A stretch of 64,000 nucleotides of DNA from Actinomadura rifamycini DSM 43936 (GCF_000425065.1 NZ_KE384300.1:658559-722558); one strand, 5' to 3'; shown: positions 51,889 through 61,512, numbered from the stretch's first letter. Program-made: numbers and translations. The notes: a model not told the origin generated them from the letters alone.

Positions 51889-53994
51889 ATGATGGTCGAC
51901 GGCGGCCGCGACGAGAAGCAGGAACAGCTGGAACGGTGGCGGGTGAGCCCCGAGGGGTCGGCGCTCACGACCGACCAGGGCATCCAGGTGGACGACACCG
52001 ACGACTCGCTCACCGTCGGGGAGCGCGGCCCCAGCCTCCTCGAGGACTTCCACCTCCGCGAGAAGATCACCCACTTCGACCACGAGCGGATCCCCGAACG
52101 GGTCGTGCACGCGCGCGGCTCGGGCGCCTACGGCCACTTCCGGGTCACCGACCCGCTCACCGACTACACGACGGCCGAATTCCTGCGCGACACCTCGCTC
52201 ACCACGCCGGTGTTCGTCCGGTTCTCGACGGTCGCCGGTTCGCGCGGGTCGGCCGACACCGTCCGGGACGTCCGCGGATTCGCGACGAAGTTCTACACGC
52301 GGCAGGGCAACTTCGACCTCGTCGGCAACAACATGCCCGTGTTCTTCATCCAGGACGGCATCAAGTTCCCCGATTTCGTGCACGCGGTGAAGCCCGAGCC
52401 GTCCAGCGAGATCCCGCAGGCGCAGTCCGCGCACGACACGCTCTGGGACTTCGTCCAGCTCCAGCCCGAGACGATGCACATGATGATGTGGCTGATGTCG
52501 GACCGGGCGATCCCGCGCAGCTACGCGATGATGCAGGGATTCGGCGTCCACACGTTCCGGCTCATCAACGCCGAGGGGCGCCCGACGTTCGCGAAGTTCC
52601 ACTGGAAGCCGCTCCTCGGCACGCACTCCCTGGCGTGGGACGAGACGCAGAAGATCGGCGGAAAGGACCCCGACTTCAACCGCCGCGACCTTTGGGACCG
52701 GATCGAGGCGGGCGCGTTCCCCGAATACGAGCTGGGCGTGCAGCTCGTCCCCGCCGAGGACGAGCACCGCTTCGACTTCGACCTGCTCGACGCCACGAAG
52801 ATCATTCCGGAGGAGGTGGTGCCGGTGCGGCCGGTCGGCCGGCTGACGCTGAACCGCAACCCCGACAACTTCTTCGCCGAGACCGAGCAGGTCGCGTTCC
52901 ACATCGCCAACGTCGTGCCCGGCATCGACTTCACCAACGACCCGCTGCTGCAGGCGCGGCTGTTCTCCTACCTGGACACGCAGCTCATCCGCCTCGGCGG
53001 GCCGAACTTCCCGCAGATCCCGGTGAACCGGCCGGTGGCGCCCGTCCGCAACCACCACCGCGACGGCTACCACCAGGCGGACATCAACCCGGCCCGGTCC
53101 GCCTACCACAAGAACAGCCTCTCGGGCGGCTGCCCGGCCGTGGGCGGCGAGGGCTCGTTCACCCACTACCAGGAGCGGGTCGACGGCGCCAAGATCCGCA
53201 AGCGGAGCGACAGCTTCCGGGACCACTACTCCCAGGCGACGCTGTTCTGGAACAGCATGGCCGACTGGGAGAAGGAGCACATCGTCGGCGCTTTCCGCTT
53301 CGAGCTCGGCAAGTGCGAGCAGACGCACATCCGCGAGGGCGTCGTCGCGCACCTCAACCACGTCGACCACGACCTCGCCGTGGCCGTCGCGAAGGGGATC
53401 GGCGTCGAGCCGCCCGGCGAGGCCGGCACCGCCAACCACGGCCGCAGCTCGCCCGCGCTGAGCCAGGCGAACGCGCCGGCCGACTCCGTGCTGGGCCGCA
53501 AGATCGCGGTGCTCGCCGCGGACGGCGTCGACTCGGCGGCGATCGCGGCGGTCGGCGACGCGTTCACGCGGCGGGGCGCGATCGTGGAGGTGCTCGCGGC
53601 CGCGGACGGCTTCGTCCAGGCGGCCAACGGCGGCCAGGTCGAGGTCACCAAGGCGATGCCGACCATGGCGTCCGTGCTGTACGACGCGGTCCTCGTGCCC
53701 GGGGGAGAGGCGAGCGTGCGGACCCTGTCCGAGGACGGCGACGCCGTGCACTTCGTCGCCGAGGCGTTCGTCCACTGCAAGGCGGTCGGCGCGCTCGACG
53801 AGGGCATCGGGCTGCTCGAGCGGGCGGGGCTCACCGGGGTGCGGTTCGCCGGCGAGGCCGCGGGCGGCGACGCCCTCGTGGACCAGGGCGTTGTCACGAC
53901 CCGCGGCCACGGCGGCGACTTCGCCGACCGGTTCGTCGACGCGGTCGCCGCGCACCGGCACTGGACCCGCAGGAAGAGCCACGTGCCCGCCTGA
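51889..53994 (+). CDS. katE: large-subunit (clade 2) catalase with DJ-1 domain
   Basis: A 701-residue haem catalase. Distal His in RVVHARGSGAYGHFRVTDPL near residue 70, Asn in NFDLVGNNMPVFF near 143, proximal Tyr in LFSYLDTQLIRLGGPN near 360. From about residue 530 a DJ-1/PfpI-like domain follows (KIAVLAADGVDSAAIAAVGD, VLYDAVLVPGGEASV), the hallmark of the robust large-subunit catalases. ATG with GAGGAG ahead. Diverges from the lsr2 pair across 287 bp; ended by an 18-bp hairpin. Confidence 0.96.
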   Translation: MMVDGGRDEKQEQLERWRVSPEGSALTTDQGIQVDDTDDSLTVGERGPSLLEDFHLREKITHFDHERIPERVVHARGSGAYGHFRVTDPLTDYTTAEFLRDTSLTTPVFVRFSTVAGSRGSADTVRDVRGFATKFYTRQGNFDLVGNNMPVFFIQDGIKFPDFVHAVKPEPSSEIPQAQSAHDTLWDFVQLQPETMHMMMWLMSDRAIPRSYAMMQGFGVHTFRLINAEGRPTFAKFHWKPLLGTHSLAWDETQKIGGKDPDFNRRDLWDRIEAGAFPEYELGVQLVPAEDEHRFDFDLLDATKIIPEEVVPVRPVGRLTLNRNPDNFFAETEQVAFHIANVVPGIDFTNDPLLQARLFSYLDTQLIRLGGPNFPQIPVNRPVAPVRNHHRDGYHQADINPARSAYHKNSLSGGCPAVGGEGSFTHYQERVDGAKIRKRSDSFRDHYSQATLFWNSMADWEKEHIVGAFRFELGKCEQTHIREGVVAHLNHVDHDLAVAVAKGIGVEPPGEAGTANHGRSSPALSQANAPADSVLGRKIAVLAADGVDSAAIAAVGDAFTRRGAIVEVLAAADGFVQAANGGQVEVTKAMPTMASVLYDAVLVPGGEASVRTLSEDGDAVHFVAEAFVHCKAVGALDEGIGLLERAGLTGVRFAGEAAGGDALVDQGVVTTRGHGGDFADRFVDAVAAHRHWTRRKSHVPA

Positions 53995-54011
53995 GACCGG
54001 GGGACCGGACG

Positions 54012-54053
54012 GGGCCCGGTGCGGCGCGCTCGGGGGCGCGCCGCACCGGGCCC
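54012..54053 (+). terminator. hairpin after catalase
   Basis: An 18-bp perfect stem (GGGCCCGGTGCGGCGCGC and complement) around a six-base loop, followed by TT. Confidence 0.8.
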
Positions 54054-54133
54054 TTCGCCGCGCCGGGAATGAAACGGGGCCGCGGGGACTTGATCAATGA
54101 AGATCCCCGAACTCCCCCTGGAGGCGTGTACAC

Positions 54134-55708
54134 GTGTCCCTCGATCCCGCCCTGCCCCGGCATCCGGACGCGGCCGTGATCCCCGACGACCCCGGGGCCG
54201 GCCGCGTCGCCGTCGCCGCCGCCCCGGTCGCCGATCCGGTCACCGCCCCGGTCGCCGGTGCGGCCGCCGGTGCGGTCGCCGCGCCCGCGCGGGAACGGGG
54301 CGGCGGGACGCTCGTCGCGGTGCTGGCGTTCGCCGGGATCGTCGTCGCGCTGATGCAGACGCTGCTCATCCCCGTCATCGGCCGGCTGCCGCAGCTGCTC
54401 GACACGTCCATCGCCAACGCCACCTGGGCGATGACGGCGACGCTGCTGTCCGGCGCCGTCGCCACCCCGATCATGGGCCGGCTCGGCGACATGTACGGCA
54501 AGCGCCGGATGATCCTGGTGAGCATCTCCGCCGTCGTCGCCGGGTCGCTGGTCGCCGCGGTGAGCTCCGAACTGCTCGTCGTCGTCGCGGGCCGCGCGAT
54601 CCAGGGCTTCGCGGTGGGCGCCATCCCGCTCGGCATCAGCCTGATGCGCGACCGGCTCCCCCGGGAGCGGCTCGGCGCCGCGCTCGCGCTGATGAGCTCC
54701 TCGCTCGGCGTCGGCGGCGCGCTCGGCCTGCCCCTGTCGGCCTACGTCGCGCAGAACTTCAGCTGGCACGTGCTGTTCTACGGGGCCGCGGCCCTCGGCG
54801 CGGTGGCGTTCGCGCTCGTCTGGCGGCTGGTCCCCGAGTCCCCGCAGCGGACCGGCGGCCGCTTCGACGTCGCGGGCGCGCTCGGGCTCTCGGCCGGGCT
54901 GCTGGCGCTGCTGCTGCCGATCACCAAGGGCGCCGAATGGGGCTGGACGAGCCCCGCGACGCTCGGCCTCGCCGCCGCCGGGCTCGCGATCCTCGTGCTG
55001 TGGGGCGTCCTGGAGCTGCGGGTGCGCGAGCCGCTGATCGACCTGCGCACCACCGCCCGCCGCCAGGTCCTGCTGACCAACCTGACGGCGGTCACGGTCG
55101 GCGTCTCCTTCTACGCCATGTCGCTGGTGCTGCCGCAGCTGCTGGAGCTGCCGACGGCCACCGGCTACGGCCTCGGCCAGACCCTCCTCGTCGCCGGCCT
55201 CGCGGTGGCGCCGATGGGCATCTCGATGATGCTCGTCTCGCCGCTGTCCGCCCGCATCTCCGCCGCCCGCGGCCCCAAGACGTCCCTCATCATGGGGCTG
55301 CTCGTCATCGGCGGCGCGTACGCGGCGGCGCAGGGCCTGATGGGCGCCGTGTGGCAGGTCGCGCTGATCTCCACGCTCGTCGGCGCCGGCATCGGCCTCG
55401 CCTACTCGGCGCTGCCCACCCTGATCATGAGCGCGGTGCCGACGTCGGAGACCGGCGCCGCCAACGGCGTGAACACGCTGATGCGCTCGATCGGCACCTC
55501 GGTGTCCAGCGCGGTTCTCGGCGCCGTCCTCGCGCGCAACACGGTCTCGTTCCACGGCACGGCCGTGCCCGACATGACGGGCTTCCGGATCTCCTTCCTC
55601 ATCGCGACCGCCGTGGTCGGCCTCGGCGTCCTGCTCGCCGCGTTCCTGCCGTCCGGGCGGCGGGCCGCGCGGCCCGCGGTCAGGACGCGGGCTCCAGCAG
55701 CACCTTGA
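54134..55708 (+). CDS. MFS transporter, DHA2/14-TM type
   Basis: A 524-residue membrane protein with about 14 helices after a 55-residue Ala/Val-rich tail. Motif A appears as GRLGDMYGKRRMILVSIS near residue 116, and the antiporter motif C region as SSLGVGGALGLPLSAYVAQN. Helix count and length point to drug/proton antiport of the DHA2 type; substrate unknown. GTG behind GGAGGC. Its last 29 bases overlap the convergent alcohol dehydrogenase gene. Confidence 0.88.
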   Translation: MSLDPALPRHPDAAVIPDDPGAGRVAVAAAPVADPVTAPVAGAAAGAVAAPARERGGGTLVAVLAFAGIVVALMQTLLIPVIGRLPQLLDTSIANATWAMTATLLSGAVATPIMGRLGDMYGKRRMILVSISAVVAGSLVAAVSSELLVVVAGRAIQGFAVGAIPLGISLMRDRLPRERLGAALALMSSSLGVGGALGLPLSAYVAQNFSWHVLFYGAAALGAVAFALVWRLVPESPQRTGGRFDVAGALGLSAGLLALLLPITKGAEWGWTSPATLGLAAAGLAILVLWGVLELRVREPLIDLRTTARRQVLLTNLTAVTVGVSFYAMSLVLPQLLELPTATGYGLGQTLLVAGLAVAPMGISMMLVSPLSARISAARGPKTSLIMGLLVIGGAYAAAQGLMGAVWQVALISTLVGAGIGLAYSALPTLIMSAVPTSETGAANGVNTLMRSIGTSVSSAVLGAVLARNTVSFHGTAVPDMTGFRISFLIATAVVGLGVLLAAFLPSGRRAARPAVRTRAPAAP

Positions 55709-56867
55709 TGGCGCCGTCCCGCTTCTTCTGGAACATCTCGTACGCTTCCGGCGCCTTCTCCAGCGGCATCTTGTGCGTGGCCAGGTCCATGACCCCGAGC
55801 GGGTCGGCGTCGTCGGACACCAGCGGCAGCAGGTCGTCGATCCACGCGCGGACGTGGGCCTGGCCCATCCGCAGCGCGATGCCCTTGTCGAACATCCGCA
55901 GCATCGGCATCGGGTCGGTCATCCCGCCGTACACGCCGATCACCGAGATCGTCCCGCCCCGGCGGACGACCTCGATCGCCGTCATCAGCGCCGCGAGCCG
56001 GTCCACCCCGACGCGCGACATGAGCGGCGCGGCGGTGTTGCCGGGCAGCATCCCGGTGAGCGTCTGCGCGATCTTCGCGCCGGGGGAGCCGTGCGCCTCC
56101 ATCCCGACCGCGTCGATCACCGAGTCGGTGCCGCGGCCGCCGGTGAGCTGCCGCACCGCGTCCGCGACGTCGTCGGCGTCCGCGGAGTCGATCACCTCGA
56201 TGCCGTGCCGGCGCGCCATCTCCAGCCGCTCCGGGACGACGTCCACGCCGATCACCCGGTGGCCGCGGTGCCGCGCGATGCGCGCGCACATCTGGCCGAT
56301 GGGGCCGAGCCCGAGGACGGTCACCGACCCGTCCTTCGGCACGTCCGCCCACTCCACGGCCTGCCACGAGGTCGGCAGGACGTCCGACAGGTACACGAAC
56401 CGCTCGTCCGGCGGCCCCTCCGGCACCTTGACGGGACCGAAGTGCGCCTGCGGGACCCGCAGGTACTCGGCCTGCCCGCCCGGCACCTGCCCGTACAGCC
56501 GGGTGTAGCCGAACAGGGCGGCGCCCATGCCCTGCTCGCGGACCTGCGTCGTCTCGCACTGCGCGAAGAGCTTCCGCTCGCACATGTGGCAGTGCCCGCA
56601 GGAGATGTTGAACGGAATGACCACGCGGTCGCCGGGTTTGACGTGCGTCACGTCCGGGCCGGTCTCCTCGACGATCCCCATCGGCTCGTGGCCCAGGACG
56701 TCCCCCTCGGTGAGGAACGGTCCGAGCACCTCGTACAGGTGCAGGTCCGAGCCGCAGATCCCGGACGAGGTCACCCGGATGATCGCGTCGTCGGCCTCCT
56801 TGAGCTCCGGGTCGGGGACGTTCTCGACGCGGACGTCCCGCCTGCCGTGCCAGGTCACAGCCTTCAT
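55680..56867 (-). CDS. zinc-dependent (formaldehyde-dehydrogenase-like) alcohol dehydrogenase
   Basis: A 395-residue medium-chain dehydrogenase. Catalytic zinc Cys in SSGICGSDLHLYE near 38, GHEPMGIVEETG near 63, structural zinc CGHCHMCERKLFAQC near 95, Rossmann motif VTVLGLGPIGQMCARIA near 185. The length and the insertion after residue 235 match the glutathione-independent formaldehyde dehydrogenase-like group; substrate unproven. ATG with a near-perfect AAGGAGG six bases ahead. Confidence 0.92.
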   Translation of the reverse strand: MKAVTWHGRRDVRVENVPDPELKEADDAIIRVTSSGICGSDLHLYEVLGPFLTEGDVLGHEPMGIVEETGPDVTHVKPGDRVVIPFNISCGHCHMCERKLFAQCETTQVREQGMGAALFGYTRLYGQVPGGQAEYLRVPQAHFGPVKVPEGPPDERFVYLSDVLPTSWQAVEWADVPKDGSVTVLGLGPIGQMCARIARHRGHRVIGVDVVPERLEMARRHGIEVIDSADADDVADAVRQLTGGRGTDSVIDAVGMEAHGSPGAKIAQTLTGMLPGNTAAPLMSRVGVDRLAALMTAIEVVRRGGTISVIGVYGGMTDPMPMLRMFDKGIALRMGQAHVRAWIDDLLPLVSDDADPLGVMDLATHKMPLEKAPEAYEMFQKKRDGAIKVLLEPAS

Positions 56868-57055
56868 CGTCGCCCTCCTTGAAGCGGGGTACAGGTCGGC
56901 CCTACCCCGCCCGACAGGGCGAAACGTGCGATAAGGGACACCGGTGCCATGCGAGGAACGAGCCGCGTGCGCCGCGCCGTCGATGCTCGCCGTCGATGTC
57001 CGCCGTCCGTGGGCGGCCGGTCGTTTGGGCGGCGGCCTGGCGGGCAGCCCGCAGG

Positions 57056-57100
57056 TCTCGCAGTCAGGGGCTTCGCAGTCCGGGGCTCCGCAGCAGGGGG
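57056..57100. repeat. three imperfect 15-bp direct repeats
   Basis: Units of the form TTCGCAGTCCGGGGC (with TCTCGCAGTCAGGGGC before and TCCGCAGCAGGGG after) lie just ahead of the DUF2795 start. Confidence 0.45.
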
Positions 57101-57107
57101 GGACGAC

Positions 57108-57437
57108 ATGCGGATCGCCGACACCGGCCGGATCGAGGAACTGCTCGGGGACCTGGCGTTCCCGGCGACCAAGGAGCGGATCGTCGAGCACGTGCACGCC
57201 AGGAGCCCGGGGACGGACGCCGAGCGCGCGCTCGCCGCGCTGCCGCTCGGCACCTACGGCGGCGTCGCCGAGGTGATGCGCTCGGTCCCGGTCGAACCCG
57301 ACACCGGGCGCAGCGCCGCGGAACGGGACTACCAGCGCCGCCACCACAACAAGCCCGGCCTGGCCGAGCACATGCGCGAGACCGAGCGGCCGCCCGTCGA
57401 GGACGAACTGCGCCGCGACGACGACGGCGCACAGTGA
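57108..57437 (+). CDS. DUF2795 protein
   Basis: A 109-residue protein. Residues 1-60 are a DUF2795 domain (IEELLGDLAFPATKERIVEH, LAALPLGTYGGVAEVMRSV), a small helical fold of unknown function found in actinobacteria and thought to be nucleic-acid or stress related. The C-terminal third is charged (SAAERDYQRRHHNKPG). ATG chosen for the GGGGGGG run eight bases ahead. Confidence 0.82.
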   Translation: MRIADTGRIEELLGDLAFPATKERIVEHVHARSPGTDAERALAALPLGTYGGVAEVMRSVPVEPDTGRSAAERDYQRRHHNKPGLAEHMRETERPPVEDELRRDDDGAQ

Positions 57438-57484
57438 GACGGCGCACGGTGAGACGGCGCGGGGACGACGCGCGGCGCCCCGCC

Positions 57485-57524
57485 GCCGGGGGACGCCCGC
57501 CGGGGGCGGCGGGCGTCCCCCGGC
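57485..57524. terminator. bidirectional hairpin
   Basis: An 18-bp perfect stem around a GGGG loop between the convergent DUF2795 and PEBP stops, ending five bases from the latter. Confidence 0.75.
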
Positions 57525-57528
57525 CGGC

Positions 57529-57981
57529 TCAGCGGGCGTAGGTCCCGGTCAGCGTCCCGGTCGCGACGACCTTGCCGCGCAGCGCGTCCCGCAGGTCGTC
57601 GGGGGAGAAGCCGGACGTCAGCCCGGACGGCCGGTCCAGCGCGTGGAGCGTGAACACGTACCGGTGGGGCGCGCCGCCGGGCGGCGGGTGCGGGCCGCCG
57701 TAGCCGTTGTCGCCGAACCCGTTGCGCCCCTTCGCGATGCGCGGGGCGTCCTCCCCGGCCGACAGGCCGTCGCGTTCGGGCTGCATGCCCGCCACCATCC
57801 AGTGCGTGAACGTGCCGCCGGGCGCGTCCGGGTCGTCGCAGGCCAGGACGAGTTCGACCGCCGAGGTGGGCACGCCGGTCCAGTCCAGAGAGGGGGACAG
57901 GTCGCCCGCCTCGTGGGAGTGGACGGCCGGGATCGGGCCGCCGTCGGCGAACTCGGGGCTGCTCAGCTTGATCTCATCCAT
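57529..57981 (-). CDS. YbhB/YbcL (PEBP) family protein
   Basis: A 150-residue phosphatidylethanolamine-binding-protein fold. DLSPSLDWTGVPTSAVELVL with DDPDAPGGTFTHWMVAGMQP is the anion-pocket signature, and NGYGGPHPPPGGAPHRYVFT the second motif. Bacterial members are cytosolic with unclear ligands. The ATG lies 39 bases after the cytochrome b stop, so it may be co-transcribed with it. Confidence 0.92.
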   Translation of the reverse strand: MDEIKLSSPEFADGGPIPAVHSHEAGDLSPSLDWTGVPTSAVELVLACDDPDAPGGTFTHWMVAGMQPERDGLSAGEDAPRIAKGRNGFGDNGYGGPHPPPGGAPHRYVFTLHALDRPSGLTSGFSPDDLRDALRGKVVATGTLTGTYAR

Positions 57982-58022
57982 GGTGCGGTACTGCCCGCTC
58001 ACCGCGGAAGGATTCGGGCGTT

Positions 58023-59744
58023 TCACCGCTTCCCGCGCCGCCGCCCGACGAACCGGCGGAGCCGGGCGAGCCTGCTCCCGTCGCTCCGCTGCGCGGCGTC
58101 CTCGACCGGCGGGCCCTCGATCTGCGCCCGCTGCCGCGGCGACGCGCCGTCCGCCCGTCCCTGCCCGCCGCCCTGCGACAGCACCTGGTAGTCGAGGTAG
58201 AACCGGTTCGCCCGCGTGCGCGCCTGCGTGCGGACGCGCCCGGGCGTCGGCATCGGCAGGATGTGGTGCGGGTACGCGGCGAGCAGCTCGCGCGGCTGCC
58301 GGGTCTGCAGGAGCGCCGCCCGCTCGTCCGACGACCGCTCGTGCCGCTCGGTGAACCCGCCGTCGGGGGTCAGCGAGATCAGCCCGCTCTCCACCCCCTC
58401 CTTGCGCTGCCGCAGGTCGCGGCGCTGCAACGACAGGCAGATCCGCCGCGTGACGACGAACGCGACGATCGGGAACACGAAGAATCCGACGCGGAAGAAC
58501 CAGGTCGTCCAGAACAGCGGGATGTGGAACACCCACGCGATGATGTCGTTGCCGCCCGCCGCCCACAGGTTCCCGTACCAGACGATGACGGCCGCGCCGA
58601 TCGCCGTCCGGGTGGCGGCGTTGCGCGGCCGGTCCAGCAGGTGGTGGACGCGCTCGTCGCCCGTCGCCCACCGCTCGAAGAACGGGTACAGCGCGAGGAG
58701 GGTGAAGAACACCCCGGGCAGGATCACCGCGGGCGCCAGCACGTTCCAGGAGACGGTGTGCCCCCACAGGGTGGTCTCGAGCCGCGGCATGATGCGCAGC
58801 GAGCCCTCCAGGAACCCGACGTACCAGTCGGGCTGCGAGCCGAACGACACCTCGTCCGGCTCGTACGGTCCGTAGAGCCACACGGGGTTGATCTGGAACA
58901 GCGCCGCCATCAGCGCCAGGAACCCGAACGTGAACAGGAAGTACGCCCCGCTCTGCGCGGCGAACGCCGGGAACGTCGGCTCCCCGGTGACCTTCTGCTC
59001 CCGGCGGCCCCGGCCCGGCCACTGGGTGTGCGTCTGGTGCCAGAGGATCATCAGGTGCGCGGTGATCAGCGCGAGCAGCAGGCCCGGGATCAGCAGGATG
59101 TGCACCGTGAACAGCCGGGGGATGAACTCGGCGGTGCCCGGGAACTCGCCGCCGAAGACGAACATGACCAGGTACGACCCGACCACGGGGATCGACTGCA
59201 CGATCCCCGCCATGATCCGCAGGCCGGTGCCCGACAGCAGGTCGTCCGGCAGCGAGTAGCCCGCGAACCCCTCGGCGAGCGCCAGCACGAACAGCGTCAC
59301 GCCGATCAGCCAGTTGATCTCCCGGGGCTTGCGGAACGCGCCCGTGAAGAAGATGCGCATCAGGTGGATCGCGATCGCCGCGAGGAAGATGTTCGCGGCC
59401 CAGTGGTGGATCTGCCGCATCAGCAGCCCGCCGCGGACGTCGAACGTGATGTGCAGCGTCGACGCGTACGCCTCGCTGATCCGCACGCCCCGCAACTGCG
59501 TGTACGAGCCCTCGTAGACGACCTCCGCGCCGCTCGGCTTGAAGAACAGCGTGAGGAACACACCGGTGATCAGCAGGACGATGAACGAGTAGAGGGCGAT
59601 CTCGCCGAGGAGGAAGGACCAGTGCTTCGGGAACGCCTTGGTGAGGTTGCGCTTCAGGAACGCGGCCGCGCCGAGCCGGTCATCGACCCCCCACGCGAGA
59701 TTCTCCAGCCTCCCGGCCTTCGACCCGCCCTTCCGCTGCGCCAT
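58023..59744 (-). CDS. cytochrome b (QcrB-like) subunit, orphan
   Basis: A 573-residue actinobacterial-type cytochrome b. LLMRQIHHWAANIFLAAIAI HLMR and LFTVHILLIPGLLLALITAH carry the haem b His pairs; LPDDLLSGTGLRIM and the quinol site region are present; helices end near residue 440, followed by a 130-residue cytoplasmic tail typical of the family. In the usual bcc complex the gene follows qcrC and qcrA, but neither is here: neighbours are a PrsW protease and a PEBP gene. It is therefore probably a second copy whose partners, if any, lie elsewhere. Confidence 0.9.
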   Translation of the reverse strand: MAQRKGGSKAGRLENLAWGVDDRLGAAAFLKRNLTKAFPKHWSFLLGEIALYSFIVLLITGVFLTLFFKPSGAEVVYEGSYTQLRGVRISEAYASTLHITFDVRGGLLMRQIHHWAANIFLAAIAIHLMRIFFTGAFRKPREINWLIGVTLFVLALAEGFAGYSLPDDLLSGTGLRIMAGIVQSIPVVGSYLVMFVFGGEFPGTAEFIPRLFTVHILLIPGLLLALITAHLMILWHQTHTQWPGRGRREQKVTGEPTFPAFAAQSGAYFLFTFGFLALMAALFQINPVWLYGPYEPDEVSFGSQPDWYVGFLEGSLRIMPRLETTLWGHTVSWNVLAPAVILPGVFFTLLALYPFFERWATGDERVHHLLDRPRNAATRTAIGAAVIVWYGNLWAAGGNDIIAWVFHIPLFWTTWFFRVGFFVFPIVAFVVTRRICLSLQRRDLRQRKEGVESGLISLTPDGGFTERHERSSDERAALLQTRQPRELLAAYPHHILPMPTPGRVRTQARTRANRFYLDYQVLSQGGGQGRADGASPRQRAQIEGPPVEDAAQRSDGSRLARLRRFVGRRRGKR

Positions 59745-59848
59745 CTGCGTTTCTCCCCGGCCGAGAGCGAATTCCCGACGGGCCGGTACCCGAGCCGCAG
59801 GCGGGCAAACGGCGTGGTCGCGGCGCCCCTCACCGGACGGCGCGCCCC

Positions 59849-60949
59849 TCACCGGACGGCGCGCGCCGCGCCGGTCCGCCGCCAGGACGCGTTGAGCCGC
59901 AGCCGCAGGTCCCGGACGTCGCCGCGCAGCCGCTCCGCCTCGTCCGGATCCCGCCCGATCCCGCCGAGCCCGGCCTCGAGCAGGTCCAGCTCGGCGGCGC
60001 GGAGCCGGGCCAGCAGCAGCCGCGGCTCGCCCGGCGGCACGTCCCACCGCTCCTTCCGCCGCCACCTGCGGTAGGTCAGCACGTGCCGCTCGCCCGGCAC
60101 CAGGACGCCCCCGGCGGTCTCGGCGTCCGCCGCCCGCCGGAAGTGCGCCAGGTAGCCGCGCCGCGCCAGCCGGTACGCGACCACCGCGGCCAGCAGGATC
60201 GGCAGCCCCTTGAACGGCAGCAGCGCCGCGTCCGCCAGGACGGGCGCGTCCCACCAGGCGTGCAGCGCCATCGCCAGCAGCAGCGCGCCCGCCGCCAGCG
60301 CCGCGTTCGTCCGGGACGCCCGGGCCAGCAGGCGGCCCAGCCCCGCGCCCGCGACCGCGGTCATCGCCCAGTGGCTCCACCAGGCGCCGCCGACGACCCG
60401 GCCCGCGAACGAGACGAACGCTGCCCCCGCGTCCTGCGTCGCCCCCGTCAGCAGGATCGTGTTCAGGACGTACAGGAAGTTCTCCGACATCTGGAAGCCG
60501 AGCCCGGCGAGCGCGCCGTACCCCCAGCCGTCCAGGGGGCTCCGCACCGCGCACGGGACGGCCAGCACCAGGACCGCGACGCCCAGCAGCTTCAGCGGCT
60601 CCTCGTTCACCGGCGCGGCGATCGTCGCGCCCCACACCGCGGCGAACTCCGGCCCGGCCGTCTGCCCGAGGACCGCGAGGAACGCCGCGTTCGCGGGCAG
60701 CGCCACCCCGAACGCCGCCAGCCCGCCCCACGCCGCCGCCAGCAGCGCCGCGCCCAGCGGCCGCACCCGCACCGGGTGCGTCCGCCGCAACGCCCACACC
60801 CCGAGGGCGAACGCCGGGGCGAGCAGCGCGAAACCGGCGGTCGCCCCGGCCGGGAACGCCCGCACCATCGCCCCGACCGCGTCGAACGCGAGCCACACGC
60901 CGAGCGCGCACGTCCCGGCCCACAGCCAGAACGCCGGACGGCCCGTCAC
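59849..60949 (-). CDS. PrsW-family intramembrane metalloprotease
   Basis: A 366-residue membrane protein. The PrsW motifs are in order: NEEPLKLLGVAVL (EExxK-type), GLGFQMSENFLYVL (FxxxEN) and ALHAWWDAPVL (HxxxD). PrsW proteases cut membrane-bound anti-sigma factors in Bacillus; here a 100-residue cytoplasmic tail follows the last helix. GTG start overlaps the stop of the upstream membrane protein by four bases, so that protein is a candidate partner or substrate. Confidence 0.9.
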   Translation of the reverse strand: MTGRPAFWLWAGTCALGVWLAFDAVGAMVRAFPAGATAGFALLAPAFALGVWALRRTHPVRVRPLGAALLAAAWGGLAAFGVALPANAAFLAVLGQTAGPEFAAVWGATIAAPVNEEPLKLLGVAVLVLAVPCAVRSPLDGWGYGALAGLGFQMSENFLYVLNTILLTGATQDAGAAFVSFAGRVVGGAWWSHWAMTAVAGAGLGRLLARASRTNAALAAGALLLAMALHAWWDAPVLADAALLPFKGLPILLAAVVAYRLARRGYLAHFRRAADAETAGGVLVPGERHVLTYRRWRRKERWDVPPGEPRLLLARLRAAELDLLEAGLGGIGRDPDEAERLRGDVRDLRLRLNASWRRTGAARAVR

Positions 60950-61512
60950 CGGCCCGCCGCGATCGTGAGGGAGCGCACCATCGCCTCGATCTCGCCGGCC
61001 AGCCGCCGGAACGCCTCGGGCGGTCCGGCCGCCGTCACCGTGGCGCCGACCGCCCCGGTCGTGAACACCCCCGCCAGCCCGACGCGGCCCGGCCCGCTCA
61101 GCCGCCCCGTCAGGCCCGTCAGCCCGCCCGCCGTCGTGAAGGGCACCGGATCGGCCTGCAGCCGTGCCGCCCCGCCCGCCGCGACGATCCGGCCGAGCCC
61201 GCGCCACAGGGCGCGCGCGTCCGCCGCCCCCAGCGGCAGCACCGCCCTCACGTTCACCACCACGTCGCCGCTCAGCAGCGCCGCCCTCGCGGCCAGCGAC
61301 GACCGCTCCGCGCTGAGCACCCACCGCGCGGACGGCACCGCCACCCGCACCGGGCGGACGCCGTCCCGCTCGGTCCCCACCGCCACGACCGCGCCCGCGG
61401 CCAGCGGACGGCCGCCGCGGCCCAGTGCCGAGTCCAGCAGGGGCAGCCCGCCGCCGAGGACGGCCAGCACCGCGGCCGCGACCCCCGTGCCCCACCGGTC
61501 GACCCGCCCCAC
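60946..61512 (-). CDS. membrane-anchored protein coupled to PrsW
   Basis: A 188-residue protein, not recognised. One N-terminal hydrophobic segment (VAAAVLAVLGGGLPLLDSAL) is followed by an extracytoplasmic domain with alternating hydrophobic strands (VRVAVPSARWVLSAERSSLA, LSGDVVVNVRAVLPL) and a helix IEAMVRSL. No Cys. The four-base overlap with the protease gene implies joint function. Confidence 0.72.
   Translation of the reverse strand: MGRVDRWGTGVAAAVLAVLGGGLPLLDSALGRGGRPLAAGAVVAVGTERDGVRPVRVAVPSARWVLSAERSSLAARAALLSGDVVVNVRAVLPLGAADARALWRGLGRIVAAGGAARLQADPVPFTTAGGLTGLTGRLSGPGRVGLAGVFTTGAVGATVTAAGPPEAFRRLAGEIEAMVRSLTIAAGR

Noticed and set aside
55680..55708. 29-bp overlap of MFS and alcohol dehydrogenase 3' ends as an antisense control element
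   Set aside because: Short convergent overlaps are frequent in compact genomes, and no structure was seen there.
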